Source of the DNA: Paractinoplanes durhamensis
Lineage (GTDB): Bacteria; Actinomycetota; Actinomycetes; Mycobacteriales; Micromonosporaceae
NCBI RefSeq assembly: GCF_016862175.1
Contig: NZ_BOML01000077.1
Coordinates: forward strand, 1-37,183
DNA: 37,183 bases
Direction: 5' to 3'
In this document: piece by piece, positions 14,340-21,581 of the stretch
How the letters are laid out: each line of letters begins with the position of its first letter
Position numbering within the stretch: the stretch's first letter is position 1
Program-made: the position numbers and the translations under genes
Notes under the pieces: model-generated
Database searches by the model: none
What the model saw: the letters and a program-made list of their open reading frames with translations, nothing else
Told to the model about the DNA's origin: nothing

Positions 14340-15911
14340 GTGGTACCCGATCCAGCCGCTGCCCATTTCGGCGACGGAAGCTTTCCCCTCGGGCCGGACA
14401 CCAACCTTGCCGTGGGGGAGGGCCTCGGCGGCGTCGCCGCCTGGCTGCGCGGCGCGCTGCGCCTTGCCCTTCCGGCCGGGAGCGACGGATTGCGGTTGGC
14501 GGTTGATTCCGCTTTACCGCTTGAGGGGTACGTCTTGAAGGTCGCGGCCGAGGGAATCCTGATCACCGGCGGGTCCCCGGCCGGGGTCTTCTACGGTGCG
14601 CAGACGCTGCGGCAGTTGCTTCCGCCGTCGGCGCTGCGCCGGGCCGGCGGTGAGTCGTGGGCGTTACCGTATGCCGACATTTCGGACGCGCCGCGGTTCG
14701 GGTGGCGGGGCGTCATGCTCGACGTCGCGCGGCACTTCATGTCGGTCGCGGACGTGTTGCGCTTCATCGACCTGGCGGCGTTCCACAAACTCAACGTGCT
14801 GCACCTGCACCTCACCGACGACCAGGGCTGGCGGATCGAGGTGCCCGGGTGGCCGCGGCTCACCTCGGTCGCGGCGTGGCGGCCGGCGACGATGCTCGGG
14901 TCGCGCGTGCACGGACGGTATGACGAGCGTCCGCACGGAGGGTTCTATACCGCCGATGACCTGCGGGAGATCGTGGCGTACGCGGCGGAACGCTGGGTGA
15001 CCGTGGTGCCCGAGGTGGACATGCCCGGGCACATGCAGGCGGCGATCGCTGCCTATCCGGCGCTCGGCAACGGGTTTGCCGGCGGGGTTAGGACCGGTTG
15101 GGGGATATCGACCCATGTGCTGAACCTGTCGGACGAGTCGCTGTCGTTCTGCCAGGACGTGCTGTCGTTCGTGTGCTCGATCTTCCCGTCGCCGCTGATC
15201 GGGATCGGTGGCGACGAGTGCCCGGCGGACGAATGGGCTTCCAGTCCGGTGGTCGCTCGCGAAGGGTTACGCGGCCCCGCCGAACTGCAGGGATGGTTCA
15301 CCGGCCGGATGGCTGGCTACCTGGCTGGCCTCGGGCGCCAGGTTTTCGGCTGGGACGAGTTGCTGGCATTCGGCGTACCCAAAAAAGCGGTGATCGCCGC
15401 CTGGCGTGGCGTGCCCCCGGCCGTGACCGCCGCAAAAGCCGGCGTGCCTGTGGTTTCCTGTCCTGATATTTCGTGTTACCTGGACTACCGGCAGTCGGAT
15501 GACCCCGGCGAACCCACCCCGGTGGGAACGTTGCTTTCCCTCGCCGACGTCTATGGCTTCGACCCTGTTCCGGCTGAGTTGTCGGCGTCCGAAGCGGCGT
15601 TCGTGCTCGGTGGGCAGGCCAACGTCTGGACCGAGCACATGGAATCGGCGCGGCGGGTCGACTACATGACGTATCCGCGGTTGTGCGCCTTCGCCGAGAC
15701 GGTCTGGTCCGGGGCTTCGCGTGACTTCGCGGATTTTCGCCGGCGGCTGGACGCGCACCTGCCGCGGCTGGACGCGCTCGGCGTCAACTACCGTCCCATG
15801 TCCGGGCCGCGCCCGTGGGACGCGCGCCCGGATGCCCCCGGCCATCCGCGGACCCTCGCCGATCGCCTGGCCGAGTTGCACGGGATGACGGCCGACCTGC
15901 GCCGCGCCTAG
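14340..15911 (+). CDS. GH20 beta-N-acetylhexosaminidase
   Basis: A 523-residue glycoside hydrolase of family 20. The N-terminal domain (about 1-120) is followed by the catalytic barrel: RGVMLDVARHFMSVADVLRF, then HKLNVLHLHLTDDQGWRIEV, VTVVPEVDMPGHMQAAIAAY and LIGIGGDECP, in which Asp292-Glu293 form the catalytic pair of the substrate-assisted mechanism. The C-terminal VLGGQANVWTEHMES and VDYMTYPRLCAFAETVWS are typical too. It releases terminal GlcNAc or GalNAc from oligosaccharides. No signal peptide is seen, so it acts inside the cell on imported sugars. GTG 14340 follows GGAGG by 4 nt. It diverges from the regulator-amidohydrolase-RidA operon, and shared control suggests the amidohydrolase may act on an amino-sugar-related compound (inference). 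Confidence 0.92.
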   Translation: MVPDPAAAHFGDGSFPLGPDTNLAVGEGLGGVAAWLRGALRLALPAGSDGLRLAVDSALPLEGYVLKVAAEGILITGGSPAGVFYGAQTLRQLLPPSALRRAGGESWALPYADISDAPRFGWRGVMLDVARHFMSVADVLRFIDLAAFHKLNVLHLHLTDDQGWRIEVPGWPRLTSVAAWRPATMLGSRVHGRYDERPHGGFYTADDLREIVAYAAERWVTVVPEVDMPGHMQAAIAAYPALGNGFAGGVRTGWGISTHVLNLSDESLSFCQDVLSFVCSIFPSPLIGIGGDECPADEWASSPVVAREGLRGPAELQGWFTGRMAGYLAGLGRQVFGWDELLAFGVPKKAVIAAWRGVPPAVTAAKAGVPVVSCPDISCYLDYRQSDDPGEPTPVGTLLSLADVYGFDPVPAELSASEAAFVLGGQANVWTEHMESARRVDYMTYPRLCAFAETVWSGASRDFADFRRRLDAHLPRLDALGVNYRPMSGPRPWDARPDAPGHPRTLADRLAELHGMTADLRRA

Positions 15912-15914
15912 GAT
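15909..15914 (+). promoter_or_regulatory. -10 box for leaderless start of the alpha/beta hydrolase gene
   Basis: TAGGAT overlaps the stop codon of the GH20 gene and lies 7 nt before GTG 15922. ATGACG at 15885-15890, 18 bp upstream, is a fair -35. Confidence 0.45.
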
Positions 15915-15921
15915 CTCCACA

Positions 15922-16746
15922 GTGGAAACCTTTCCGTCGTACGACGGCACCCAGCTGGCCTTTCATCGCGTCGGGGCCGGGTCGCCCCTGATCTGTCTTC
16001 CGGGCGGTGCGATGCGGGCCTCCGCCTACCTCGGCACGCTCGGTGGTCTCGCCGCCGATCACGAGCTGTTGCTGCTCGACCTGCGTGGCACCGGATCGTC
16101 GTCGGCGCCATCCGACCCGGACACCTATCGGGCCGACCGCCAGGCCGCCGACGTCGAAGCTCTGCGCGTCCACCTGGGCCTCGACGGGATCGCGCTGGCC
16201 GGGCACTCGGCCGGCGCCGCAGTCGCCACCCACTACGCGGCCGCCCACCCCGACCGGCTCACCCACCTGGTCCTGATCAACCCCAGCCCACGGGTGGTCG
16301 GCCTGGAGATCTCCGACGCCGACCGGCAGCAGGTCATGGAGCAGCGCCGCGACGAGCCGTGGTTCCCGGAGGCGTTCGCCGCGCTGCAGCGCCTGTGGGC
16401 CGGCGAGGCCACCGAGGCGGACTGGGACGCGATCGCCCCGTTCAACTACGGCACGTGGGACGCCGACGCGCGGGCCGATGTCGCCCTTCCCCGAAACGTG
16501 GAGGCGGGCGCGGTCTACTACGCCGCCGACCCGCTGGACGCCTCGGCCCTCGCGGCGGTGAAGGCCCCGGTCCTGCTGATCACCGGCGAGTACGACCCGC
16601 AGATCCCACCGCACCGGGCCCCCGACTACGCGGCCCTGTTCCCGAACGCCACCGTCGCGGTGGCCGCCGGCGCCGCCCATTCGACCTTCGTGGACGATCC
16701 GGCGTGGTTCCGCGCGACCGTGGCCGACTTCCTCCGCTCTCGGTAA
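15922..16746 (+). CDS. Alpha/beta hydrolase, proline-iminopeptidase-like
   Basis: A 274-residue alpha/beta hydrolase. The oxyanion region is CLPGGAM, the nucleophile elbow AGHSAGAA places Ser96, the acid is Asp225 in ITGEYDPQIPP, and the base is His253 in AGAAHSTFVDDP. LLLLDLRGTGSSSAPS and HPDRLTHLVLINPS match the proline iminopeptidase/haloalkane dehalogenase-like superfamily; DLRGTGSS is especially common in iminopeptidase relatives. The substrate is not determined. There is no signal peptide, so it is cytoplasmic. GTG 15922 starts 10 nt after the GH20 stop and may be read from a leaderless message. Its stop overlaps the -10 box of the Nudix gene. Confidence 0.85.
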   Translation: METFPSYDGTQLAFHRVGAGSPLICLPGGAMRASAYLGTLGGLAADHELLLLDLRGTGSSSAPSDPDTYRADRQAADVEALRVHLGLDGIALAGHSAGAAVATHYAAAHPDRLTHLVLINPSPRVVGLEISDADRQQVMEQRRDEPWFPEAFAALQRLWAGEATEADWDAIAPFNYGTWDADARADVALPRNVEAGAVYYAADPLDASALAAVKAPVLLITGEYDPQIPPHRAPDYAALFPNATVAVAAGAAHSTFVDDPAWFRATVADFLRSR

Positions 16747-16749
16747 TCT
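16744..16749 (+). promoter_or_regulatory. -10 box for leaderless start of the Nudix gene
   Basis: TAATCT overlaps the upstream TAA stop and lies 8 nt before ATG 16758; only a poor Shine-Dalgarno (GGACGG) is present. Confidence 0.4.
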
Positions 16750-16757
16750 GGACGGTT

Positions 16758-17210
16758 ATGACCCCTTTGCACCCCGTGGACGTGTTTCTCGTGCTGACCA
16801 GGGGCGACGAGATCCTGCTGGCGTTGCGCTCCGGCACCGGCTACGCCGACGGCCTGTGGAACCTGCCCTCCGGCAAGCTGGAACACGAGGAGGACGCCCG
16901 AACCGCGATGATCCGCGAGGCCCACGAGGAGATCGGCCTGCACCTGGTTGTCGAGGAGGTGCACCTGGCCTCGACGATCCACCACCGCAACCCGACCGGC
17001 ACGACGCGGGTCGGCCTGGTCTTCACCACCGCTCACGACCCGGCCACCCACGGCATCCCGCTGAACGCCGAGCCACACAAGTGTGCCGGCATAGCGTGGT
17101 TCCGGCTGGATGAGCTGCCACCGGACACGGATCGGTACAGCGTGGCGTGCGTCCAGGCATTCCGGGACAACGTGCCGTTCGCACTGAGCGGCTTCACGGA
17201 GACGCCGTAG
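16758..17210 (+). CDS. Nudix hydrolase
   Basis: A 150-residue Nudix protein. The Nudix box runs from residue 39 to 61: GKLEHEEDARTAMIREAHEE, then IGL, matching GX5EX7REUXEEXGU, with the metal-binding glutamates in REAHEE. Members hydrolyse nucleoside diphosphates linked to another group, such as oxidised dNTPs, ADP-ribose or nucleotide sugars; specificity cannot be read here. The N-terminal DVFLVLTRGDEILLALRSGT and the C-terminal GIAWFRLDELPPD are usual for MutT-like members. ATG 16758 is used; there is no strong ribosome binding site, consistent with leaderless translation. It follows the alpha/beta hydrolase by 11 bp and precedes the RelA/SpoT-domain gene; a link to nucleotide clean-up is possible but unproven. 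Confidence 0.9.
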   Translation: MTPLHPVDVFLVLTRGDEILLALRSGTGYADGLWNLPSGKLEHEEDARTAMIREAHEEIGLHLVVEEVHLASTIHHRNPTGTTRVGLVFTTAHDPATHGIPLNAEPHKCAGIAWFRLDELPPDTDRYSVACVQAFRDNVPFALSGFTETP

Positions 17211-17220
17211 CGAGATTTCC

Positions 17221-17237
17221 CGTGGGGTTGACCCACG
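17221..17237. other. Small hairpin upstream of the RelA/SpoT-domain gene
   Basis: CGTGGG (17221-17226) and CCCACG (17232-17237) form a perfect 6-bp stem with loop GTTGA. There is no following T-run, so it is more likely an operator or weak attenuator than an intrinsic terminator. It contains TTGACC, which could act as a -35, but the spacing to the -10 box at 17262 (28 bp) is too long. Confidence 0.3.
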
Positions 17238-17261
17238 CGCAGGGTGTCATGCGACAACTAG

Positions 17262-17267
17262 TACCTT
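17262..17267 (+). promoter_or_regulatory. -10 box for leaderless start of the RelA/SpoT-domain gene
   Basis: TACCTT lies 6 nt before ATG 17274 and no Shine-Dalgarno is present. Confidence 0.35.
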
Positions 17268-17273
17268 GCTCCC

Positions 17274-18110
17274 ATGCCGATCCTGCCGATCAGCAAGACG
17301 AAACTCGACAAGCTGGGCGATCGCCTCCGCGACAGCACCGACCCGGATCCCGCCGACCTCGATCTGCTCAACCAGGTCTTGCGGGCCTATCAGGGAGCGC
17401 TGCTTGTCGTTCTCGACCGCCTGCGCCTGCTTGGTTTCGTCCCCGTCCAGCGTCTCAAGACGACCGGAACCATCATCGACAAGCTGCGGCGTGACCGGGT
17501 CTGCAGCCTCAAAACAATTCACGACCTGGCGGGCGCCCGTGTCGTCCTTACGGGTGACCTTGACGCGCAGGATGCGTTGGTCGAGAGTTTCTGCGCCTCC
17601 AGCCCGCCGGGCGAACCGCCGCCGGTCAGGATTGACCGGCGCGTGGATCCCCGAGCGGGATACCGGGCAGTTCACGTTGTGGTCCGAGTGGATGGCATCC
17701 CCGTCGAAGTGCAATTCCGCACGAAGCTGCAGCACGACTGGGCGCAGCTCTTCGAGCGGCTGGCCGACATGTGGGGTCGTCAGGTTCGCTACGGCGGTGC
17801 ATTGGCCGCTGACCCGCGCCCCGGGATGATCGACGCGAAGAACGAGATCATCGTCCTGATGTTCGATCATGGCGCCAAGGTGGCGAAGTACGAGGAGCTT
17901 TGCTGTTCCGATGCCATCAAGCGGATGGAGGCGGAGGCGGCCCGGCTGAAGTTCGATTCCGCCGAGCCCGATGACAACGTTTCGCCTGATCGCCTGGCGG
18001 TACGCTCTAATTATCTGGCATATCGCGCGGCGCGGGACGAAGCTGAGAGCCAGTTCGACGAACGTCTGGCGGAGTTGACCCTACGCATCGAGTCGTTGGA
18101 GGCACGGTGA
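17274..18110 (+). CDS. RelA/SpoT-domain small alarmone synthetase, possible ToxSAS toxin
   Basis: A 278-residue protein with a single RelA/SpoT synthetase domain and no hydrolase, TGS or ACT domain. Motifs in order: QRLKTTGTIIDKLRR (residues 59-73, the nucleotide-binding basic strip), HDLAGARVV with the Mg-binding Asp84, PRAGYRAVHVVV with the substrate-stacking Tyr130 and His134, and VEVQFRT with catalytic Glu145. Residues 240-278 form a charged, coiled-coil-like tail. Housekeeping small synthetases make (p)ppGpp; the ToxSAS members pyrophosphorylate tRNA or make (pp)pApp and are paired with small antitoxins. The 4-bp overlap with an 82-residue partner favours the toxin type, but this is inference. 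Codons ending in T (GTT, GAT, TCT, TGT) are more frequent than in neighbours, hinting at acquisition. Confidence 0.82.
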   Translation: MPILPISKTKLDKLGDRLRDSTDPDPADLDLLNQVLRAYQGALLVVLDRLRLLGFVPVQRLKTTGTIIDKLRRDRVCSLKTIHDLAGARVVLTGDLDAQDALVESFCASSPPGEPPPVRIDRRVDPRAGYRAVHVVVRVDGIPVEVQFRTKLQHDWAQLFERLADMWGRQVRYGGALAADPRPGMIDAKNEIIVLMFDHGAKVAKYEELCCSDAIKRMEAEAARLKFDSAEPDDNVSPDRLAVRSNYLAYRAARDEAESQFDERLAELTLRIESLEAR

Positions 18111-18355
18111 GGTACTTTTTGCTCGTCTTCGATCGGGTGCGCGGTGCACTGCTCGCTGAGCAGGAATACGACGATCCGGACAGAGCGCTCACCGCACGGT
18201 TCGACATCGAGCGGGCCGGGGCCTGGGAGGGCACTCCGCTGACTCGCGACATCGAGGTTGTCGTGCTCGGCGCCGCGTCCCCGGAGACGCTGCGGAGCAC
18301 GCACAGTCGGTATTTCATGAGCGCCGTGCAGATCGCCCGCGCCGCCGCCCTCTAG
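18107..18355 (+). CDS. Small protein coupled to the RelA/SpoT-domain gene, candidate antitoxin
   Basis: An 82-residue protein starting at GTG 18107, which overlaps the upstream stop (GTGA), so translation is coupled. The sequence starts with a beta-strand (MRYFLLVFDR) and contains EYDDPDRALTARFDIERAG and RDIEVVVLGAASPETLRSTH; it has no transmembrane segment or DNA-binding motif. I do not recognise a named family. The two strands and intervening helix could form a small alpha/beta fold. Its position directly behind a lone synthetase domain fits an antitoxin that binds the enzyme. An alternative is an adaptor or activator. Its stop overlaps the convergent TetR stop by 4 bp (CTAG). Confidence 0.65.
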   Translation: MRYFLLVFDRVRGALLAEQEYDDPDRALTARFDIERAGAWEGTPLTRDIEVVVLGAASPETLRSTHSRYFMSAVQIARAAAL

Positions 18356-18957
18356 CCGGGGCCTTCGACGATCAAGGTTGCGCACTCGCGGAACAGGTCG
18401 TCGGGGGTTCGGCCCGGTTTGAAGTACTCGGTGATGCCGGCTATCACCGTGGGGTGGTTCTGGGTGAAGGCCTCGGCGTCGAAACCCTTCAAGGACTCCT
18501 CGTCGGGGCGTGGGGCCTGCTCGGACAAGACGTAGCCGAGCGTGAAGTGCTCCACCGTCAGCACCGTCACCCTCGCCTGGTGCAGCGGTAAGCCCTGCTC
18601 CACCAAGGTTCGCATGGCTGTCTCGGAGATGGCGGCCTGGTTCAGCGACAGGTGGGCCGCGGACACCACGCGGGCGCCGTCGGGGTGGGCCAGCATCGCC
18701 TTGCGTAGGCGCTCCGCCAAGGCGATCAACCAGTCCTGCCAGCGCTCGCCCGGCGACAGCGGGACCGTCGGCAGCGGGGTCAGGATCTGCTCGGCGATCG
18801 CCGTGATCAACGCCGCCTTGTTCGGCAGGTGCCAATACAGCGTTGGCGCCTGCACGCCCAGGCGCGCGGCGAGTTTGCGCAGCGTGACGTTTTCCAGGCC
18901 CTCGGCGTCGAGCAGGGCTACCGCCTCGTCGACTATTCGCCTCCGGTCCAGGGTCAC
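18352..18957 (-). CDS. TetR-family repressor (Tet-repressor-like C-terminal domain)
   Basis: A 201-residue repressor starting at GTG 18957. The DNA-binding region is complete: RRRIVDEAVALLDAEGLENV, TLRKLAARLGVQAPTLYWHL, then PNKAALI. The turn VQAPTLYWHLPNKAAL is the one found in the tetracycline-repressor branch, and the C-terminal part (WQDWLIALAERLRKAMLAHP, ARVVSAAHL, TVEHFTLGYVLSEQA) fits the Tet-repressor-type ligand-binding domain. The ligand is unknown. Two palindromes at 18964-19002 lie between it and the divergent oxidoreductase gene, so it probably represses both. A TAGAGT box inside the first palindrome lies 8 nt before the GTG, suggesting leaderless, self-repressed expression. Confidence 0.9.
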   Translation of the reverse strand: MTLDRRRIVDEAVALLDAEGLENVTLRKLAARLGVQAPTLYWHLPNKAALITAIAEQILTPLPTVPLSPGERWQDWLIALAERLRKAMLAHPDGARVVSAAHLSLNQAAISETAMRTLVEQGLPLHQARVTVLTVEHFTLGYVLSEQAPRPDEESLKGFDAEAFTQNHPTVIAGITEYFKPGRTPDDLFRECATLIVEGPG

Positions 18958-18963
18958 ATCGTC

Positions 18964-18986
18964 GGACTCTATCAGTGTTAGAGTCC
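18964..18986. promoter_or_regulatory. TetR-type operator O1
   Basis: Perfect 8-bp inverted arms GGACTCTA (18964-18971) and TAGAGTCC (18979-18986) around TCAGTGT. The core CTCTATCAGTGTTAGAG differs by one base from the classical tet-operator core CTCTATCA-nTGATAGAG type. Each arm also reads TAGAGT on one strand, serving as a -10 box for both divergent genes, so binding here would shut off both. Confidence 0.75.
18966..18971 (-). promoter_or_regulatory. -10 box for leaderless start of the TetR gene
   Basis: TAGAGT on the minus strand lies 8 nt before GTG 18957 and forms one arm of operator O1. Confidence 0.4.
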
Positions 18987-19002
18987 CCTAACGGTGTTAG
19001 GG
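18986..19002. promoter_or_regulatory. TetR-type operator O2
   Basis: Perfect 7-bp inverted arms CCCTAAC (18986-18992) and GTTAGGG (18996-19002) around GGT. It directly abuts O1, with centres 19 bp apart, and shares the half-site TGTTAG. It covers the region between the promoter and the ribosome binding site of the oxidoreductase gene. Confidence 0.7.
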
Positions 19003-19020
19003 AGATAGGGAGGAACGGCG

Positions 19021-19962
19021 ATGAAGGCTGCGGTTCTGCACGAACGCGACGGGGTGCCGCGCTATGCGGACTTCCCGGATCCGGTGGCCGGCGACGGCGA
19101 GGTGATCGTCGAGGTGCTTGCGGTCGCGGTGGAGAACGTCGACCGGGAAGTCGCGGCCGGGCGGCACTACGCGGGGCACGCGATGATGCCGGAGCTGCCG
19201 GCGATTCCCTGCTTCGACGGCATCGGGCGGCTGCCCGACGGCCGGGTGGTCGGCTTCGGCAACCCGCGCGCCCCCTATGGCGCCCTCGCCGAGCGCACCG
19301 TGGTGGCCGAAGGTGCTTACGGCCCGATCCCGGATGGCATCGACCCGGCGATCGGCACCGTCCTGGCGACCGCGATCACCGGCATGTCGATGAAGACCGC
19401 GGGCGGACTCCAGCCCGGCGAGACCGTCCTGATCCAAGGCGCCACCGGCGTTGCCGGACGGCTCGCGGTGCGGATCGCGCGGCTGCTCGGGGCCGGCCGG
19501 GTGATTGCCAGCGGTCGGGATGACGCGCGTCTTCGGGCGCTCGGCGCCGACGCGATCATCAACACCGCCGTCAGCGACGAGGAGCTTGCCACGGCGTACG
19601 CAAATGAGCGGAGCGATGTTGTTCTTGATTTTCTCTGGGGTCGTCCGACCGAGATTCTGCTGAAAAGCCTTATTCCGAGCGGGTTCTCGTTCGCCCCGCC
19701 GACCCGGCTCGTTCAGGTCGGCGAGTCGGCCGGGGTCGATCTCACGCTGCCCGCCTCGGCGCTGCGCACCTCCGGAGTGGAGATCTTCGGTGCGGCGCGC
19801 GGGCTGAGCGGCGGTGGCATGGCCGAGGTGTATGGGCAGGTCATCGCGTGGACGCTGGCCGGTGAGCTGACCTTTGACCTGGAGCGGGTCCCGCTCAGCG
19901 ACATCGAGAGCGCCTGGCAGCGGACCGACCTGCACGGGCGCCGGCTGGTCGTGGAGCCGTAA
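19021..19962 (+). CDS. Medium-chain dehydrogenase/reductase, quinone-oxidoreductase-like
   Basis: A 313-residue NAD(P)-dependent oxidoreductase. The N-terminal GroES-like domain starts MKAAVLHERDGVPRYADFPD and the nucleotide-binding site is VLIQGATGVAGRLAVRIARL near residue 140, with GADAIINT further on. The cysteines and histidine that bind catalytic zinc in alcohol dehydrogenases are missing, so it belongs to the zinc-free quinone oxidoreductase group. GGAGG lies 7 nt before ATG 19021. It is divergent from the TetR gene and lies behind operators O1 and O2, so it is probably induced by the TetR ligand, perhaps a quinone or other electrophile. A stretch near 19600-19690 uses unusually T-rich codons (GTT GTT CTT GAT TTT). 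Confidence 0.9.
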   Translation: MKAAVLHERDGVPRYADFPDPVAGDGEVIVEVLAVAVENVDREVAAGRHYAGHAMMPELPAIPCFDGIGRLPDGRVVGFGNPRAPYGALAERTVVAEGAYGPIPDGIDPAIGTVLATAITGMSMKTAGGLQPGETVLIQGATGVAGRLAVRIARLLGAGRVIASGRDDARLRALGADAIINTAVSDEELATAYANERSDVVLDFLWGRPTEILLKSLIPSGFSFAPPTRLVQVGESAGVDLTLPASALRTSGVEIFGAARGLSGGGMAEVYGQVIAWTLAGELTFDLERVPLSDIESAWQRTDLHGRRLVVEP

Positions 19963-19975
19963 TCTCGACGGCAAC

Positions 19976-20359
19976 ATGGACGAATTCGACCGATTGACCG
20001 CGTACGGAACTCAGCTGATCCTCACCCACGCCCGCCTTCGCGACATGCTCGAAGATCTCCGCGACGGCGTCTACCCGGGCGATGAGCTCGCCACCCACTG
20101 CCTCGCCTTCTGCGACGCCCTCACCGAGCACCACACCGACGAGGACGACAACGTCTTTCCGGTGCTCGCCGCGCGCCACCCGGAGCTGCGTGCGTTTCTC
20201 GCCCAGCTCCGCCAGGACCACGCGATCATCTCCGGCCTGGTGCGTGGCGTGCGGCAGGATGATCCGGAGGCGTTGAGCGCCCTCGCCGCGGTCATGGAGA
20301 CGCACTTCCGGGGCGAGGAGAAACGCCTGGTCGGAGTGCTGAACGAGATCAGGGGGTAG
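19976..20359 (+). CDS. Hemerythrin-like HHE-domain protein
   Basis: A 127-residue four-helix protein with the metal ligands of a hemerythrin HHE domain: His18 (ILTHARL), His53 and Glu56 (EHHTDEDD), His82 (RQDHAII), His110 and Glu114 or Glu115 (METHFRGEEKRL). Such proteins bind a di-iron centre and take part in oxygen, nitric oxide or iron handling. ATG 19976 lies 13 bp after the oxidoreductase stop, and TAATCT overlapping that stop could serve as a local -10 box (10 nt spacing). It may share the TetR-controlled transcript. The next gene starts two bases after its stop, so it is coupled to a D-amino-acid enzyme. Confidence 0.88.
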   Translation: MDEFDRLTAYGTQLILTHARLRDMLEDLRDGVYPGDELATHCLAFCDALTEHHTDEDDNVFPVLAARHPELRAFLAQLRQDHAIISGLVRGVRQDDPEALSALAAVMETHFRGEEKRLVGVLNEIRG

Positions 20360-20361
20360 GC

Positions 20362-21549
20362 GTGGACGTTCCGGAGCCGACGGTCGACTGGCGCAGCAAG
20401 GGGTTCTTCCTGCCGAGCGGGGAGAAATCGGCGAGCGACTATGCCCGGGAGAAGCCGAGCCTGTTCGGGGGCGGGTTCACCTGGCCGGTGCTCACCCTGC
20501 GGAAGGCGGCCGCCGAGGCGAACATCGCGACGATGGCCGCCTACTGCGCCCGGCACGACCTCGATTTCGCCCCGCATGCCAAGACCACGATGGCGCCGGG
20601 GCTGCTCGCGGCGCAGTTCGCGGCGGGCGCGTGGGGGATGACGGTGGCCACCCCCAACCAGGCGCTGGTGCTGCGGCGGCTGGGCGTCGACCGGATCCAG
20701 ATCGCCAACGAGGTCCTCGACCCGACCGCCCTGCGCTGGCTGGCGAACGAGGACGCGGAGATCTACTTCCAGGCCGACTCGGTCGCCGGCGTCGAGGTGG
20801 CTCGTGGCGTGGGCGGCCGGCTGCGGGTTTTCGCCGAGCTGGGTCACGCGGGAGGCCGCACCGGGGTTCGCACTCTCGATGAGCTGGACGAGGTGGCGCG
20901 CGCGATCAACGACGCGGACAACCTGGAGTTCGCGGGCGTCACCGCCTACGAGGGGCAGCTCGCCGATCAGCCGGCCGTGGACGACTTCCTCGACCTGCTC
21001 GTCGCCGGGGTTTCCCGGCTGCGGGCCGCGGGCCTGCTGCCGCCGGGGGCGCGGGTGTCGGCGGGCGGCAGCGCGTGGTTCGACCGGGTGGTGGCCCGGC
21101 TCGCCGCGCTGCCGCGCGACATCCGCCTGATCCTGCGCAGCGGCGCGTCGGTCACCCACGACGACGGTTTCTATGCGGACCGTACGCCGTTCCGGCGCGT
21201 GCCGCAGGAGGGGCCCCTGACCGCGGCCCTGGAGATCTGGGCGCAGGTGCTGTCGGTGCCCGAGCCGGGCCTGGCCATCGCCGGCATGGGCAAGCGGGAC
21301 GCGCCGTTCGACGAGGGCCTGCCGGTGCCGTGGGAGGTGCGCCGGGGGAGCGCCACGCTGCCGGCCGCCGGGATGTCGGTGACGAAGTTGAACGACCACC
21401 ACACCTACGTGGTGGCGGACGGTCTGCAGCCCGGCGACCTGATCCGGTTCGGCATCTCGCATCCGTGCACGGCCTTCGACAAGTGGCGCTACCTGCCGGT
21501 CGTCGACGAGGAACACCGGGTCGTGGACGTCCTGCAGACCTTCCTCTGA
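20362..21549 (+). CDS. D-threonine aldolase/D-serine dehydratase-like PLP enzyme
   Basis: A 395-residue fold-type III PLP enzyme. The alanine-racemase-like barrel carries the Schiff-base lysine in FAPHAKTTMAPG (Lys74). The C-terminal beta domain contains the metal-binding pair of the DSD1/D-threonine aldolase group in GISHPCTAFDKW (His367, Cys369). MTVATPNQALVLRRLGVDRI and FAELGHAGGRTGVRTLDELD match the family. It cleaves or dehydrates a D-beta-hydroxy amino acid; D-serine dehydratase and D-threonine aldolase cannot be told apart here. GTG 20362 follows the hemerythrin-like stop by 2 bp, with AGGGGG upstream, so the two are co-translated. An aldehyde or keto-acid product could be handled by neighbouring enzymes, but no direct link is visible. 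Confidence 0.85.
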   Translation: MDVPEPTVDWRSKGFFLPSGEKSASDYAREKPSLFGGGFTWPVLTLRKAAAEANIATMAAYCARHDLDFAPHAKTTMAPGLLAAQFAAGAWGMTVATPNQALVLRRLGVDRIQIANEVLDPTALRWLANEDAEIYFQADSVAGVEVARGVGGRLRVFAELGHAGGRTGVRTLDELDEVARAINDADNLEFAGVTAYEGQLADQPAVDDFLDLLVAGVSRLRAAGLLPPGARVSAGGSAWFDRVVARLAALPRDIRLILRSGASVTHDDGFYADRTPFRRVPQEGPLTAALEIWAQVLSVPEPGLAIAGMGKRDAPFDEGLPVPWEVRRGSATLPAAGMSVTKLNDHHTYVVADGLQPGDLIRFGISHPCTAFDKWRYLPVVDEEHRVVDVLQTFL

Positions 21550-21581
21550 TTCTTGTCGTACCCCCGCGGGAGCATGAGCCC

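Noticed and set aside
17221..17237. Hairpin considered as a terminator for the Nudix gene.
   Set aside because: Stem of only 6 bp and no T-run; kept as an undefined small hairpin.
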